Source: Bacteroidales bacterium (GTDB taxonomy: Bacteria; Bacteroidota; Bacteroidia; Bacteroidales; UBA1402). Taken from it: a stretch of 64,000 nucleotides of DNA. Numbering within the stretch: the stretch's first letter is position 1; each line of letters starts with the position of its first letter. Positions 1 through 9,797 of the stretch are shown here, piece after piece. The position numbers and the translations under genes were made by a program. The notes beneath the pieces are model-generated. The model made no database searches. It was not told the DNA's origin and saw only the letters and a list, made by a program, of their open reading frames with translations. The stretch lies in contig JAFUIP010000014.1 in the NCBI GenBank assembly GCA_017468435.1, forward strand, positions 186,001-250,000, read 5' to 3'.

Positions 1-272
1 AAACCGAAATGGTCGAGGTAAATCGAAAGCAAGGTCATCGAAATGAACAAGACCAAGATTTTCAAGGGGTTGATGGCATCGTCCGATAATAACACCGACG
101 AAAAGGTTGACCAATCTACTTGCTTGAAGATAAATAAAAAAACAGCCCCTATCAGCGTGATGAGCCAATAGGAATCAATTCTGATTTTTCGAAAAGAAAT
201 CTGTGGATAAAACAAGACCGACAAAATCATTAAGCAGCAAGTCAATCCACAGATTATGAGAGAGGTAGCCAT
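1..272 (-). CDS. SLC13/ArsB-type permease, N-terminal part (cut by window edge)
   Basis: An open frame starts at the ATG complementary to 270-272 and runs off the left edge without a stop, giving 90 codons. The product is hydrophobic, with at least three likely membrane segments. Its opening (a helix, then ISFRKIRIDSYWL, a second helix, then INPLKILVLFISMTLLSIYLD) resembles the start of SLC13/ArsB-NhaD family anion permeases; this is recognition by eye, not a search. It begins 3 nt after the stop of the pectate lyase gene, so the two are probably cotranscribed. Substrate is unknown because most of the protein is missing. Confidence 0.6.
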   Translation of the reverse strand, partial: MATSLIICGLTCCLMILSVLFYPQISFRKIRIDSYWLITLIGAVFLFIFKQVDWSTFSSVLLSDDAINPLKILVLFISMTLLSIYLDHFG

Positions 273-275
273 AAA

Positions 276-2477
276 CTACGGTATGAAAATTTTCTTTCCT
301 TTATGAATATACAATCCGCGTTCGGGACGGAGAACCTTGCGTCCCATCAGGTCGTAATAATTGGCGTCGTTTTCTATCTGAACTTGCTGCAAAGCATCGG
401 CTTTTACTTGGTCAATTTGCCCGCTCAACTTTACGTTTGCCAAACCAATCTGCTTGGTATTTCCCAAATTATAAATGTAAAAAACCAACTTTCCATCGCC
501 TACGGTGGCGGGGAAATTATCCTCGCTGAAATCGAAAGAGCAAGCCGAATAATTATTGTTTCTATCGGGCTTCAGGGCCGTCGTGATTTCCGTTTTCTTG
601 CCTTCGTCGTTAATCCAGTAAACATCTACCGAGCCGCCATCGGTGCCACAACGAACTGCGTCGAAAGAGAGCGTGCCGGGCTTGAAAGATTCACCTGGCT
701 TGGGGCTAACCGTGAAGGTGATTTTTGCCGATTCGCTGGGCGAAGACGTGGAGGCCGAAGGCTGGAATTTGGTGAACTTTACATTGGAATAGGTGCTGCT
801 TGACAAGGAAAATCCCGTTTGCGCAGAAGCGGTGGAAGCAAGTACATCTTCGGGTTCTGAAACAGCGGCAGCGCCACAAGAGGCAGCACCCAAGGCCCAC
901 GTAAGCACAACATCCTTGCGCACAGGTTCATAAGTAGTGGTGTCGGGCATGATTCCCTGCACTTCGCCTTCTGCATTCTGCGCTTCGGTGATATGCGAAA
1001 CAATGCCGTTCAAATACACTTCCAAGTTGGTATAACCTTCTGCGTTGACTATGTTTCCATCGGCTGCATCATTGGCATTCAAGCCATTGGCCGTTTCATA
1101 TTCGTCGGGCATGCCGTCGCCATCGCTGTCGGTCCAGGGCGTGGTTTGTTGCAAAGTGGGCCAAGCTGACCAATCGGCAGGCGCATCGGCCGGCTTGATA
1201 TCGTCTTGAGAATCGATCAGACCGGGCACCTTCGTACCGTTCTTTCCTGAGTATGAAGCTTTTCCTTCGCGAGTATCGTACACCATCAATTCATCCACGG
1301 CATCGCGATGCAAAGAAGCACCGGCATAAGCCAAAACCTTTTCGTAAGCTTTTTCGGCCGTATGCGTGGTGGTATAAACAAAATCGATAGGCGCGGCAAG
1401 CTTCATCTGCTGATGCACGGTTTCGTTGAAGGTGCCATCGTTTCCGTTTTTATCTATCTGATTGTAAATACCATAAGTCCAATTATCCTTGGTTACCACA
1501 TCGTGTTTCGAATTGACATTGCCTTTCACATAGAAAGTGCCCCAGACATGCCACATCGGATACCAACCATTCCAAGAACCATCGCTGTTCTGACAATACT
1601 CGGTGGTGCGGATGTTGATGGAAGCAATACGCTGCTGAATGCCTGTAGAACGCGTCAAGGTGCCGGGACCGGGCTTGTAGTAATTGTTGACAATGTTCAC
1701 GTTCATGCCTTCCCCACCGTAACAACCATTTCCGGCCCAATTGTAGATAACATTGTTTCTCAAGTCCATACGTTCATCGGTTTGTGTCGATTGACGCGGG
1801 CCCAGACGAGGTGTACGGCTGTTGTGATGTGCCATCAGGTTGTGATGATAACTGGCTCCCGAGCCGCCCCAGTTGCCGCCATAACCATGCGAACCCTTGC
1901 TATGTCCCGAATTATTAAGACTTTGCGAAACCAAACACCACTGCACCGTGATATCCCTCGAACCATACACCGACAAACATTCGTCTATACTCCAACTAAC
2001 CGAACAGTGATCGACAATGACATTCTTAAGGTCCATTCCACCCAATCCGTCGCCTTCGTGATGCGCCACTTGCTTGTTGCCCAAACGAAAACGCATATAA
2101 CGGATAATCACGTTGTTGGCATTGATGGTAAGGGGATAATCGGCCACGCAGATACCATCACCGGGCGCACTTTGTCCGGCAATGGTGACGTTTCCGTTCT
2201 TGATTCCAAGAGCACTTTTCAGATGTATGGTTCCCGACACGTTAAAGACAATAGTGCGCGAACCGCTCTGATTCAGACACCAACGAAAAGATCCTTGACG
2301 CGTTGCTGCATCGCCTTCGTTATTGTCTTCCAGCGTATTAACCACATAAACCTTTCCTCCACGACCGCCGGTGGTGTATCGACCGAAACCTTCAGCACCA
2401 GGAAAAGCGGGAACATCTTTGGCAGCATTCACAAAAAGAAATGCCGTCAAGAACAACATCAACATTCTTGCTCTCAT
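276..2477 (-). CDS. Secreted pectate lyase-like protein (PL1 fold)
   Basis: A 733-residue exported protein. Residues 1-19 form a signal peptide. The segment from about residue 24 (AFPGAEGFGRYTTGGRGG) through the IVDHCSVSWSIDE motif near 154-166 is typical of the right-handed beta-helix of family 1 polysaccharide lyases, which cleave polygalacturonate by beta-elimination using calcium and an arginine. Near residues 447-460 is an Asp-rich DSDGDGMPDE calcium-binding repeat, followed by a beta-sandwich-like region. The last 26 residues (YYDLMGRKV...GLYIHKGKKI) match a short C-terminal signature common on secreted Bacteroidales proteins and resembling a T9SS sorting signal. No SusC/SusD pair lies nearby. 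A permease start follows 3 nt downstream. The enzyme class is well supported; the exact substrate is inferred. Confidence 0.85.
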   Translation of the reverse strand: MRARMLMLFLTAFLFVNAAKDVPAFPGAEGFGRYTTGGRGGKVYVVNTLEDNNEGDAATRQGSFRWCLNQSGSRTIVFNVSGTIHLKSALGIKNGNVTIAGQSAPGDGICVADYPLTINANNVIIRYMRFRLGNKQVAHHEGDGLGGMDLKNVIVDHCSVSWSIDECLSVYGSRDITVQWCLVSQSLNNSGHSKGSHGYGGNWGGSGASYHHNLMAHHNSRTPRLGPRQSTQTDERMDLRNNVIYNWAGNGCYGGEGMNVNIVNNYYKPGPGTLTRSTGIQQRIASINIRTTEYCQNSDGSWNGWYPMWHVWGTFYVKGNVNSKHDVVTKDNWTYGIYNQIDKNGNDGTFNETVHQQMKLAAPIDFVYTTTHTAEKAYEKVLAYAGASLHRDAVDELMVYDTREGKASYSGKNGTKVPGLIDSQDDIKPADAPADWSAWPTLQQTTPWTDSDGDGMPDEYETANGLNANDAADGNIVNAEGYTNLEVYLNGIVSHITEAQNAEGEVQGIMPDTTTYEPVRKDVVLTWALGAASCGAAAVSEPEDVLASTASAQTGFSLSSSTYSNVKFTKFQPSASTSSPSESAKITFTVSPKPGESFKPGTLSFDAVRCGTDGGSVDVYWINDEGKKTEITTALKPDRNNNYSACSFDFSEDNFPATVGDGKLVFYIYNLGNTKQIGLANVKLSGQIDQVKADALQQVQIENDANYYDLMGRKVLRPERGLYIHKGKKIFIP

Positions 2478-2498
2478 AACTTTACAATTTTTAACTTT

Positions 2499-4646
2499 TT
2501 ACTTACGCTTAGCTATTCTTTGTTCGTACATGGCAATCTTCAAAGAGAATTTCTTCTGCTTGAAAGCCAAACGAATCAAACGACGTTCAAAACGAGTCTT
2601 AACCCTTTCTTCTCGAATCTGACGACGGAATTCCAAACGATCTCTTCTTCTTTCCAAACGCATTTTGCGACGAGGATTCTGAGCCATTGCCATTTTTTCT
2701 TCCTTGCGGGAGATTCTTCTTTCGAAACGATCGGCCACACGCAAAAGACGACCTTCGCGACGCAATTCCACCATTTTTCTACGACGTTCCACGCGGGCAA
2801 TCTTTCTTTCGAAAGACTTAATCTGCTCGTTTTCATAAATTTGCGTGAAGACATTACCCTTAGCAGGAACATTCTCGGCCTTGCTGTAGATTTCTTCTAT
2901 CAGGTGCTGATATTTCTTGTTAAGCGGCGCGCGACGCAGTTTCAAGGTAGGCGACAAAAATCCATTCTGCTGGTTCCATTCATCGGCCACCAAACGGAAT
3001 CGCTTGATTTGTTCGTGAGGTGGCAGGTCTCTGTTAAGTTCGTCAATGATTTTGCTATACAGCTTGTACACCATTTCTTCTTCCACCAAAGTGGCATCGT
3101 CGTGATACTGAATGTGGTTCTTAGAAGCCCAAGAGCGAAGGTTGGCAAAAGTAGGCACAATAATAGCCGATGCAAACTTCTCATTTTCACCGATAACCAT
3201 AGCCTGCTCAATTAGGTCAGATTCCTTAAGCTTATTTTCGATGGGCTGAGGAGCCACATATTTTCCGGCAGACAATTTAAAAATTTCCTTTTTTCTGTCG
3301 GTGATTTTCAAATAGATACCATCGATAAACTCACCAATATCGCCCGTATGCAACCAACCGTCGGCATCAATAACTTGCTTGGTGTATTCAGGATCTTTGT
3401 AGTAACCCATCATCACGTGCGGGCCACGGGTAAGGATTTCGCCTTCGTCAGAGATTTTAGCTTCGGTTCCGGCCAAAACAATACCCACCGTACCTATTTT
3501 TCGCTTGCCGGTGACAGGATTATTCACGGCAATCACGGGTGAAGATTCCGTCATGCCATAACCCTCGTACACTTCTATACCGGCTGCTGTGAACAGACGT
3601 ACATAACTCTGTTGCAGGGCAGAACCACCGCTGATAACATACATGCGTTTTCCACCTAAACTAGCACGCCATTTGGCATAAATGGTCTTGTCGAAGAATT
3701 TTTGCCACATCTTGTACCAGCAAGATTTTCCGGTATAATCGTACTTATAACCATGATTGATGGCCATCTGATAAATCTGGCGTTGGAAGAATGGCAATTT
3801 CTTTCCCGCGGCAAACACCTTAGAAGCAATGGTTTCCAACACGCGAGGCACCGTACAGAAACCGTCGGCATGGATTTCCTTCATGTTTTCGGCGATGGTT
3901 CCTATACTTTCGGCATAATAAATACTGATACCTTTGTATTGGTAATGATAGTTCATGCTTCGTTCGTAGATATGACACAAAGGCAAGAAACTCAACATTT
4001 TATGCTCGTGGGTAAGCGGCATGTGCTTAGAATGGGCAATAAAGTTGGAAGTGAGGTTTCTGTGCGAGAGCATCACACCTTTCGAATCGCCGGTGGTACC
4101 CGAAGTATACACCATGGAGCACAAATCGTCCGACTTGATGGTTTTCTTTATTTCTTCGATGAGAGGGCTGTTCTTTTCTTGGTTTTCTTCACCCAGCTTC
4201 ATAATGTCTCCGTAGAAATTCTTTCCGGGAATAGGATCGAAAGAATACAAGATAGGAGGATTCTCCATCTTATTCAAAGCTGGCTGTACTCTCTTGAATT
4301 GCAAAGCATTAGACAAAAACAGATACTTGGCTTCGCTATGCTCGAAAATATGAACGTAAGAATCGGTGTTCAAGGTAGGATACACGGGAACATGCACAGC
4401 ACCCAACATAGAAACTGCCATATCAACAAGATTCCATTCCGGTCTGTTGGCCGTGATGGTAATGATTTTATCTCCTTTTTCAATACCTATTTCGTGTAAA
4501 CCACAGGCTAAAAGATGTACTTTCTTTCGATATTCTTCGGTGCTGATTTTTTCCCAAACACCATTGCGTTTTCCGGCTAAAGCATCTTCTTTTGGATAAT
4601 TCTCACACATCCAATCGAGAAGATCAAAAATTCTTTTAACTTCCAT
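2499..4646 (-). CDS. Long-chain fatty acid--CoA ligase with Arg-rich C-terminal tail
   Basis: An AMP-forming acyl-CoA synthetase that would activate fatty acids to acyl-CoA at the inner membrane. The adenylate-forming signature YTSGTTGDSKG is near residues 176-187, YGMTESSP near 360 and the TGDIG hinge motif near 437. The frame is open up to 4778, but the ATG at 4646 begins the family-like sequence MEVKRIFDLLDW, whereas the extra 44 residues look like translated leader. This start gives 715 residues. The catalytic part ends near residue 600. The last 105 residues are a highly basic helical or coiled-coil tail with about 30 Arg and 12 Lys, not part of the usual family. A TATTTTTG -7 box lies about 70 bp upstream on this strand. 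Confidence 0.85.
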   Translation of the reverse strand: MEVKRIFDLLDWMCENYPKEDALAGKRNGVWEKISTEEYRKKVHLLACGLHEIGIEKGDKIITITANRPEWNLVDMAVSMLGAVHVPVYPTLNTDSYVHIFEHSEAKYLFLSNALQFKRVQPALNKMENPPILYSFDPIPGKNFYGDIMKLGEENQEKNSPLIEEIKKTIKSDDLCSMVYTSGTTGDSKGVMLSHRNLTSNFIAHSKHMPLTHEHKMLSFLPLCHIYERSMNYHYQYKGISIYYAESIGTIAENMKEIHADGFCTVPRVLETIASKVFAAGKKLPFFQRQIYQMAINHGYKYDYTGKSCWYKMWQKFFDKTIYAKWRASLGGKRMYVISGGSALQQSYVRLFTAAGIEVYEGYGMTESSPVIAVNNPVTGKRKIGTVGIVLAGTEAKISDEGEILTRGPHVMMGYYKDPEYTKQVIDADGWLHTGDIGEFIDGIYLKITDRKKEIFKLSAGKYVAPQPIENKLKESDLIEQAMVIGENEKFASAIIVPTFANLRSWASKNHIQYHDDATLVEEEMVYKLYSKIIDELNRDLPPHEQIKRFRLVADEWNQQNGFLSPTLKLRRAPLNKKYQHLIEEIYSKAENVPAKGNVFTQIYENEQIKSFERKIARVERRRKMVELRREGRLLRVADRFERRISRKEEKMAMAQNPRRKMRLERRRDRLEFRRQIREERVKTRFERRLIRLAFKQKKFSLKIAMYEQRIAKRK

Positions 4647-4713
4647 ATATAATATATTGATAATTAATATTTTGCGATACTTTATAATACTACACAATAC
4701 CGCATAATCGCAG

Positions 4714-4721
4714 CAAAAATA
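4714..4721 (-). promoter_or_regulatory. Bacteroidota -7 box of the acyl-CoA ligase gene
   Basis: Minus-strand TATTTTTG matches TAnnTTTG exactly. It lies about 70 bp upstream of the chosen start at 4646 and inside the alternative longer frame, which supports the shorter protein. No clear -33 TTG is seen at ideal spacing. Confidence 0.45.
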
Positions 4722-4762
4722 CGCTTTTATTCTTTTATCATATATAAAACGTAAAAAAAAAT

Positions 4763-4770
4763 TACCTTTG
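4763..4770 (+). promoter_or_regulatory. Bacteroidota -7 box of ychF
   Basis: TACCTTTG is an exact match to TAnnTTTG, placed 25 bp upstream of the ychF ATG. It lies in an A/T-rich tract shared with the divergent acyl-CoA ligase promoter. Confidence 0.65.
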
Positions 4771-4795
4771 CAGTCCAATTAATCAAAATAGAATT

Positions 4796-5899
4796 ATGGC
4801 TTTACAATGCGGTATCATTGGTTTACCAAATGTGGGTAAATCTACTCTTTTCAATTGTCTTTCAAATACTAAGGCTCAAGCTGCCAACTTTCCTTTCTGC
4901 ACCATCGAACCCAACGTGGGCGTTATCAATGTGCCCGACGAACGTTTGGCTGAGCTGGCAAAATTGGTAAATCCGGGCAGAATTGTTCCCGCCACGGTTG
5001 AAATTGTGGATATCGCAGGTTTGGTGAAAGGCGCCAGCAAAGGCGAAGGTTTGGGCAACAAATTCTTGGGAAACATCCGCGAATGCGATGCCATCATCCA
5101 TGTGCTCCGTTGTTTCGAAGACGATAATGTAACCCACGTAGATGGCAGCGTAAACCCCGTCCGTGACAAGGAAATCATAGATTACGAATTGCAAATCAAA
5201 GACTTGGAAAGTATCGAAGCCCGCATCGGAAAGGTGCAGAAACAGGCGCAGACCGGTGGCGACAAGCAAGCCAAAGTGGTGTACGATGTGTTGCTCCGCT
5301 ACAAGGAAGCGCTGTTGCAAGGTAAATCGGCACGCACGGTGGTTCTCAACAATAAGGACGAAGAAAAGGCTGCCCACGAACTTTTCCTGCTCACCAACAA
5401 GCCGGTAATGTATGTTTGCAATGTGGATGAAGCATCGGCCGTCGAAGGCAACCAACACGTGGAAGCCGTGCGCGAAGCCATCAAGGACGAAAATGCCGGA
5501 TTGATGATTGTGGCTGCCAAAATCGAATCTGAAATTGCCGAATTCGAAACGGCCGAAGAACGCGATATGTTCCTTTCCGAGCTTGGTTTGGAAGAATCTG
5601 GTGTAAACCGAATCATTAAAGCAGCTTATAAACTTTTGAATCTTAGCACTTTCCTTACTGCAGGCCCCATGGAAGTGAAAGCTTGGACTTTCCGTAGCGG
5701 CAGCAAGGCACCTGTTTGTGCTGGCGTTATCCACAGCGATTTCGAAAAAGGTTTCATCCGCGCCGAAGTCATCAAATACGACGACTATATCAGCTATGGT
5801 TCGGAACAAGCTGTGAAAGAAGCCGGAAAAATGAGCGTGGAAGGCAAAGAATACGTGGTGCAAGACGGCGACATCATGCACTTCCGTTTCAATGTGTAA
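4796..5899 (+). CDS. ychF: Ribosome-binding ATPase YchF (Obg-like)
   Basis: A 367-residue P-loop NTPase of the YchF/OLA1 family, which binds ribosomes and hydrolyses ATP rather than GTP. The Walker A motif GLPNVGKST is at residues 9-17, the switch region DIAGLVKGASKGEGLGNKFL follows near 73-92, and a C-terminal TGS domain ends in VQDGDIMHFRFNV, the usual family terminus. Length matches the family norm of about 365. It stands alone with its own promoter, convergent with mutS, whose stop is 28 bp away. Confidence 0.95.
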   Translation: MALQCGIIGLPNVGKSTLFNCLSNTKAQAANFPFCTIEPNVGVINVPDERLAELAKLVNPGRIVPATVEIVDIAGLVKGASKGEGLGNKFLGNIRECDAIIHVLRCFEDDNVTHVDGSVNPVRDKEIIDYELQIKDLESIEARIGKVQKQAQTGGDKQAKVVYDVLLRYKEALLQGKSARTVVLNNKDEEKAAHELFLLTNKPVMYVCNVDEASAVEGNQHVEAVREAIKDENAGLMIVAAKIESEIAEFETAEERDMFLSELGLEESGVNRIIKAAYKLLNLSTFLTAGPMEVKAWTFRSGSKAPVCAGVIHSDFEKGFIRAEVIKYDDYISYGSEQAVKEAGKMSVEGKEYVVQDGDIMHFRFNV

Positions 5900-5926
5900 G
5901 TTTAACGAAATTCGTCGGGCTATCCC

Positions 5927-8563
5927 CTACTTTCCTTTGATAATTTTCTTGATCTCGTTCAGCTTATTCAAAGCCTGGATGGGCGTGAGGTTATCTACAT
6001 CCAAATGGTAAATCTCGTCCTTTATCTGCGAAAGTACCGAATCGTCCAACTGGAAGAAACTCAGCTGATAACCTTCTCTGTTGCTGGCAACATCCTTCAC
6101 CGATTTTGCATGCAGATCTTTGCTGTTTTCAGCCATTATCTTTTGGTCGCTTTCGAAATGTTCCAGAATTTCGTTCGCCCTGTTGACAATGCTTTGCGGC
6201 ATGCCGGCCAATTTTGCCACATGAATACCGAAGCTATGTTCACTACCTCCACGCACCAATTTTCTCAAAAACAGCACTTTATTGCCCACTTCCTTTACCG
6301 AAACATGGTAATTTCGCACGCGTGAGAAAGATTTTTCCATCTCATTCAATTCGTGATAATGCGTGGCAAACAAAGTTTTAGCTTTATATTTCGGATGTTC
6401 GTGCAAATGTTCCACGATGGCCCATGCAATGGAAATACCGTCGTATGTGCTGGTGCCTCTACCCAATTCGTCGAATAGCACCAAACTGCGATGAGAAATA
6501 TTATTCAGAATATCAGCTGCTTCCGTCATTTCAACCATAAAGGTAGATTCTCCGAGCGAAATATTGTCCGAAGCCCCTACCCTGGTAAAAATCTTATCCA
6601 CCAAGCCTATTTTAGCCGATTCTGCGGGCACAAAGCATCCTATCTGAGCCATCAGCACAATCAAAGCCGTCTGACGTATCAGCGCCGATTTACCGGCCAT
6701 ATTCGGACCTGTAATCATCAGAATCTGTTGTTCTTGGCTATCGAGACGCACATCGTTGCTGATGTAGTCGCTCATGCTATTCAGTTGCTGTTCTATCACC
6801 GGATGACGGCCGGCCACTATATCAATGGCTTCACCGTCGTCCACCGCAGGACGTATATATTTGTAATCTTTTGATACCAAGGCAAAAGACAAGAGACAGT
6901 CCGTTTTGGCAATAATCTGAGCATTGCGCTGCAATACCTGATGATAACTGATCAAATCGTTTATCAGATTGGTAAACAATTCGCTCTCTATCTGAGAAAT
7001 ACGATCTTCAGCACCCATTATTTTTTCTTCGTATTCTTTCAGTTCCGGCGTGATATATCTTTCGGCCGAAACCAAAGTCTGTTTACGAATCCAATTGTCA
7101 GGCACCTTATCTTTATAGGTATTTCTTACCTCTATATAATAGCCGAAAACATTATTGTAAGCAATTTTCAAACTTGCAATGCCCGTGGCCAAAGTTTCAC
7201 GTTCTTGAATCTGCATCAGATAATCCTTGCCCGACGAAGACAAACGACGCAATTCATCCAGTTCTTCACATACGCCCACACGAATCACTTCGCCTCTGTT
7301 CACGGCAATGGGAGGATTATCAACAATTTCTTTTTCAATGCGTTGACAAATATTTTCGCAAGCATCCAAATCGGCAATCAACTTGAACAAAGGATGTTTT
7401 TTATCGTCAATGTTATTTTCTACGAATTCTCTGATTTTTTTCACGGCCTTGAGCGATTGTTTCAAATACACCACATCGCGTGGCGAAATGCGGCCTACAG
7501 AAATCTTGGAAACCATTCTTTCCAAATCGCCTATCTGAGACAATTGTTCTGTCAAAAACTCTTTGAGTTCGAGGTCTTTAAAGAAATATTCCACAATATC
7601 CTGGCGCAAACGAATCGCTTTCACGTCTTTCAAAGGAAACAGCAACCAACGACGCATCAAGCGTTTACCCATGGCAGTGGCCGTTTTGTCCAAGACTTCC
7701 AACAAAGATTTTCCTCCTTCATTGATACTTTGGCAGAGTTCCAGATTGCGGATGGTATAACGGTCCAAACGCACGAATTTATCTTCTTCGATGCGCGATA
7801 ATGTCTGAATATGACCCAGTTGATGATGTTCCGTCATATCCATATAATAAAGCACCGAAGCACTGGCAATGATGGCCAAAGGCATCTGATGAATACCAAA
7901 ACCTTTCAAATGCGAAGTCTGGAAAAATTTCAACAACTTTTCGTTGGCTGCATCGGGCGTGTAAACCCAATCTTCCATTTCGAAACGCGCCGCCTGATGA
8001 TGAAAATTTTCGTTGAAAATAGCTCGCTTGGAACGTTCGTAAATGATTTCCTTGGGCATGAAAGTACTCAGCAACTTATCAACATACTCAAAGTTTCCTT
8101 CAGCTGTGAGGAATTCGCCCGTGGAAATATCGAGGAAAGAAACGCCCGCACGATTTTTATCTATATGCAAAGCGGCCAAGAAATTGTTTTCGCCCGTACT
8201 CAATACGGCTTCGTTGGTAGAAACACCAGGTGTAACCAATTCTGTCACTCCACGTTTCACCAATTTCTTTGTTTTACTCGGATCTTCCAGCTGATCGCAA
8301 ATGGCAACTCTCTTCCCTGCCCTAACCAATTTAGGCAAAAATGTATCGAGCGCATGATGCGGAAAACCAGCCATTTCTATTTTACCGGCTGCACCATTCG
8401 ATTTATGAGTCAATGCAATATTCAGTATTTCAACAGCCGTCAGCGCATCTTTTCCAAAAATTTCGTAAAAGTCGCCCACGCGGAAAAGAAGCAAAGTCTG
8501 AGGATATTTTTCCTTTACTTCGAAATACTGTTTTATCAATGGAGAATCGTTCGTTGTTGCCAC
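5927..8563 (-). CDS. mutS: DNA mismatch repair protein MutS
   Basis: An 878-residue mismatch-recognition ATPase. The N-terminal F-x-E mismatch wedge is present as GDFYE (F32, E34), followed by connector, lever and clamp regions. The ATPase has Walker A GPNMAGKS near residue 616, the ST(A)GES-like loop [13 protein letters not shown], Walker [13 protein letters not shown], and ATHYHEL. The start is a GTG at 8561-8563: no closer ATG exists and the N-terminal sequence fits the family. It is convergent with ychF. The 314-bp AT-rich region upstream holds DnaA-box-like motifs rather than a clear promoter. Confidence 0.96.
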   Translation of the reverse strand: MATTNDSPLIKQYFEVKEKYPQTLLLFRVGDFYEIFGKDALTAVEILNIALTHKSNGAAGKIEMAGFPHHALDTFLPKLVRAGKRVAICDQLEDPSKTKKLVKRGVTELVTPGVSTNEAVLSTGENNFLAALHIDKNRAGVSFLDISTGEFLTAEGNFEYVDKLLSTFMPKEIIYERSKRAIFNENFHHQAARFEMEDWVYTPDAANEKLLKFFQTSHLKGFGIHQMPLAIIASASVLYYMDMTEHHQLGHIQTLSRIEEDKFVRLDRYTIRNLELCQSINEGGKSLLEVLDKTATAMGKRLMRRWLLFPLKDVKAIRLRQDIVEYFFKDLELKEFLTEQLSQIGDLERMVSKISVGRISPRDVVYLKQSLKAVKKIREFVENNIDDKKHPLFKLIADLDACENICQRIEKEIVDNPPIAVNRGEVIRVGVCEELDELRRLSSSGKDYLMQIQERETLATGIASLKIAYNNVFGYYIEVRNTYKDKVPDNWIRKQTLVSAERYITPELKEYEEKIMGAEDRISQIESELFTNLINDLISYHQVLQRNAQIIAKTDCLLSFALVSKDYKYIRPAVDDGEAIDIVAGRHPVIEQQLNSMSDYISNDVRLDSQEQQILMITGPNMAGKSALIRQTALIVLMAQIGCFVPAESAKIGLVDKIFTRVGASDNISLGESTFMVEMTEAADILNNISHRSLVLFDELGRGTSTYDGISIAWAIVEHLHEHPKYKAKTLFATHYHELNEMEKSFSRVRNYHVSVKEVGNKVLFLRKLVRGGSEHSFGIHVAKLAGMPQSIVNRANEILEHFESDQKIMAENSKDLHAKSVKDVASNREGYQLSFFQLDDSVLSQIKDEIYHLDVDNLTPIQALNKLNEIKKIIKGK

Positions 8564-8580
8564 CTTATTTTCTTTATAAT

Positions 8581-8877
8581 TGTTAATAACTTGTGTAAAA
8601 ATGTTGATAAAAAAATGACAAATAAATTTGCTTATGTAAAACCTTCAATGGAATATTCAAAATTCTTTTCTCTCCAAATTTAAAGCCATGTTTTTATTAA
8701 AAACTTTTCAACATGTTTTTTGAAGTTATCAACATACAATTTTCAACTTAAATAATTTTATTTCTACACTTTATAAAAAGTTATCAACATTATTAACAGC
8801 CTATTATTATCATATTATTTATATATAATTTGAAGAAAAAAATGATTATAAGCCGTTGACAACTTTTTTGTGGATAA
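8581..8877. other. Candidate replication origin: AT-rich cluster of DnaA-box-like motifs
   Basis: The gap between mutS and the esterase gene (8564-8877) is strongly AT-rich and contains repeated DnaA-box-like nonamers. TTATCAACA occurs at 8726-8734 and 8781-8789 on the plus strand and at 8602-8610 on the minus strand. TTATCCACA, the consensus box, occurs at 8869-8877 on the minus strand. One-mismatch forms lie at 8581-8589 (minus), 8705-8713 (plus) and 8790-8798 (plus). Density, AT content and the perfect box fit an oriC. The alternative is a long regulatory region for mutS. There is no dnaA nearby and flanking genes do not diverge from it, so this is a candidate only. Confidence 0.45.
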
Positions 8878-9762
8878 CTATTTTTTCTTTTCGATGAATC
8901 CTTGCAAATTGAGCCAATCCAAGGTGATAGCCTTCATCATTTCATGATAACGGAAACTTTCCCTGAAACCCCAGCCATGTCCGCCTATGGGGAATATATG
9001 CATGGATGTGGGAATTTTATGCTCAATAAGACTTTGGTAAAAGCGAATGCTGTTTTCCGGTTTAACAGTTCTGTCGTCTGTACTCAGAAGAAGAAGCGTA
9101 GGAGGTGTTTTTTCAGTGATTTGCAACTCGTTAGAATACAACAGAATGTTTTCTTCCGATGGATTTTCTCCTAAAAGATTAGTCCTCGAACCTTTATGTG
9201 TGATATCCTCTTTCATGCTGATTACCGGATAGAACAAAATCATGAAGTCAGGACGCGAAGCAACAGCTTCCGCACTGTCGAGGTAAACGAAGTGAGTTCC
9301 TGCAGTCGATGCCAAATGACCTCCGGCTGAAAATCCTGCAATACCTATTTTATTAGGATTTATCTTCCAAGCTTCTGCATTCTCTCTGACCAATTTGATG
9401 GCTTGCAAAGCGTCTTTTCCTGGAATCTGGGCATGAGCATTCGGAAGACGATATTTCAACACGATGGCTGCGATACCCTGTTCTTTGAACCATTCTGCAA
9501 ACTGAAAACCTTCGTGCTGCGTAGCTTGATGCATGTATCCACCGCCCGGACAAAGAATCACTGCTGCACCCGTATTTTTATCTGCATCAGGCAAAACAAC
9601 GCTCATCTGAGGATTGCTAACATAAGTAATTCTTCCACTTTCTGACATTACTTCTTCTTTGGTCAGTTCGTTGCTTTCTTGAGGTCCGTTAGGCCAAATG
9701 TCCATTACTTTGTAGTTGGCAGTTGAAATCAAACCCAGTAAAATACCTAATAAAAGTTTCAT
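8878..9762 (-). CDS. Secreted alpha/beta-hydrolase, esterase of the acetyl-xylan/feruloyl esterase type
   Basis: A 294-residue exported alpha/beta-hydrolase of the COG0657-like group, often carbohydrate or feruloyl esterases in gut Bacteroidota. Residues 1-15 look like a signal peptide. The oxyanion-hole segment is CPGGGY (71-76). The nucleophile elbow GFSAG places Ser145; Asp230 (STDDRTV) and His262 (GGHGWG) complete a likely triad. It lies between the AT-rich region and polA, 35 bp from the latter. Polysaccharide deacetylation would fit the pectate lyases elsewhere in the window, but the substrate is inferred. Confidence 0.8.
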   Translation of the reverse strand: MKLLLGILLGLISTANYKVMDIWPNGPQESNELTKEEVMSESGRITYVSNPQMSVVLPDADKNTGAAVILCPGGGYMHQATQHEGFQFAEWFKEQGIAAIVLKYRLPNAHAQIPGKDALQAIKLVRENAEAWKINPNKIGIAGFSAGGHLASTAGTHFVYLDSAEAVASRPDFMILFYPVISMKEDITHKGSRTNLLGENPSEENILLYSNELQITEKTPPTLLLLSTDDRTVKPENSIRFYQSLIEHKIPTSMHIFPIGGHGWGFRESFRYHEMMKAITLDWLNLQGFIEKKK

Positions 9763-9797
9763 AATTGATGATTTATAAGTTTTACAATTTTTTACAA

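Noticed and set aside
1308..3215. 635-residue plus-strand open frame
   Set aside because: It lies antisense to the pectate lyase and acyl-CoA ligase genes, has no recognisable family, and its composition mirrors their codon usage.
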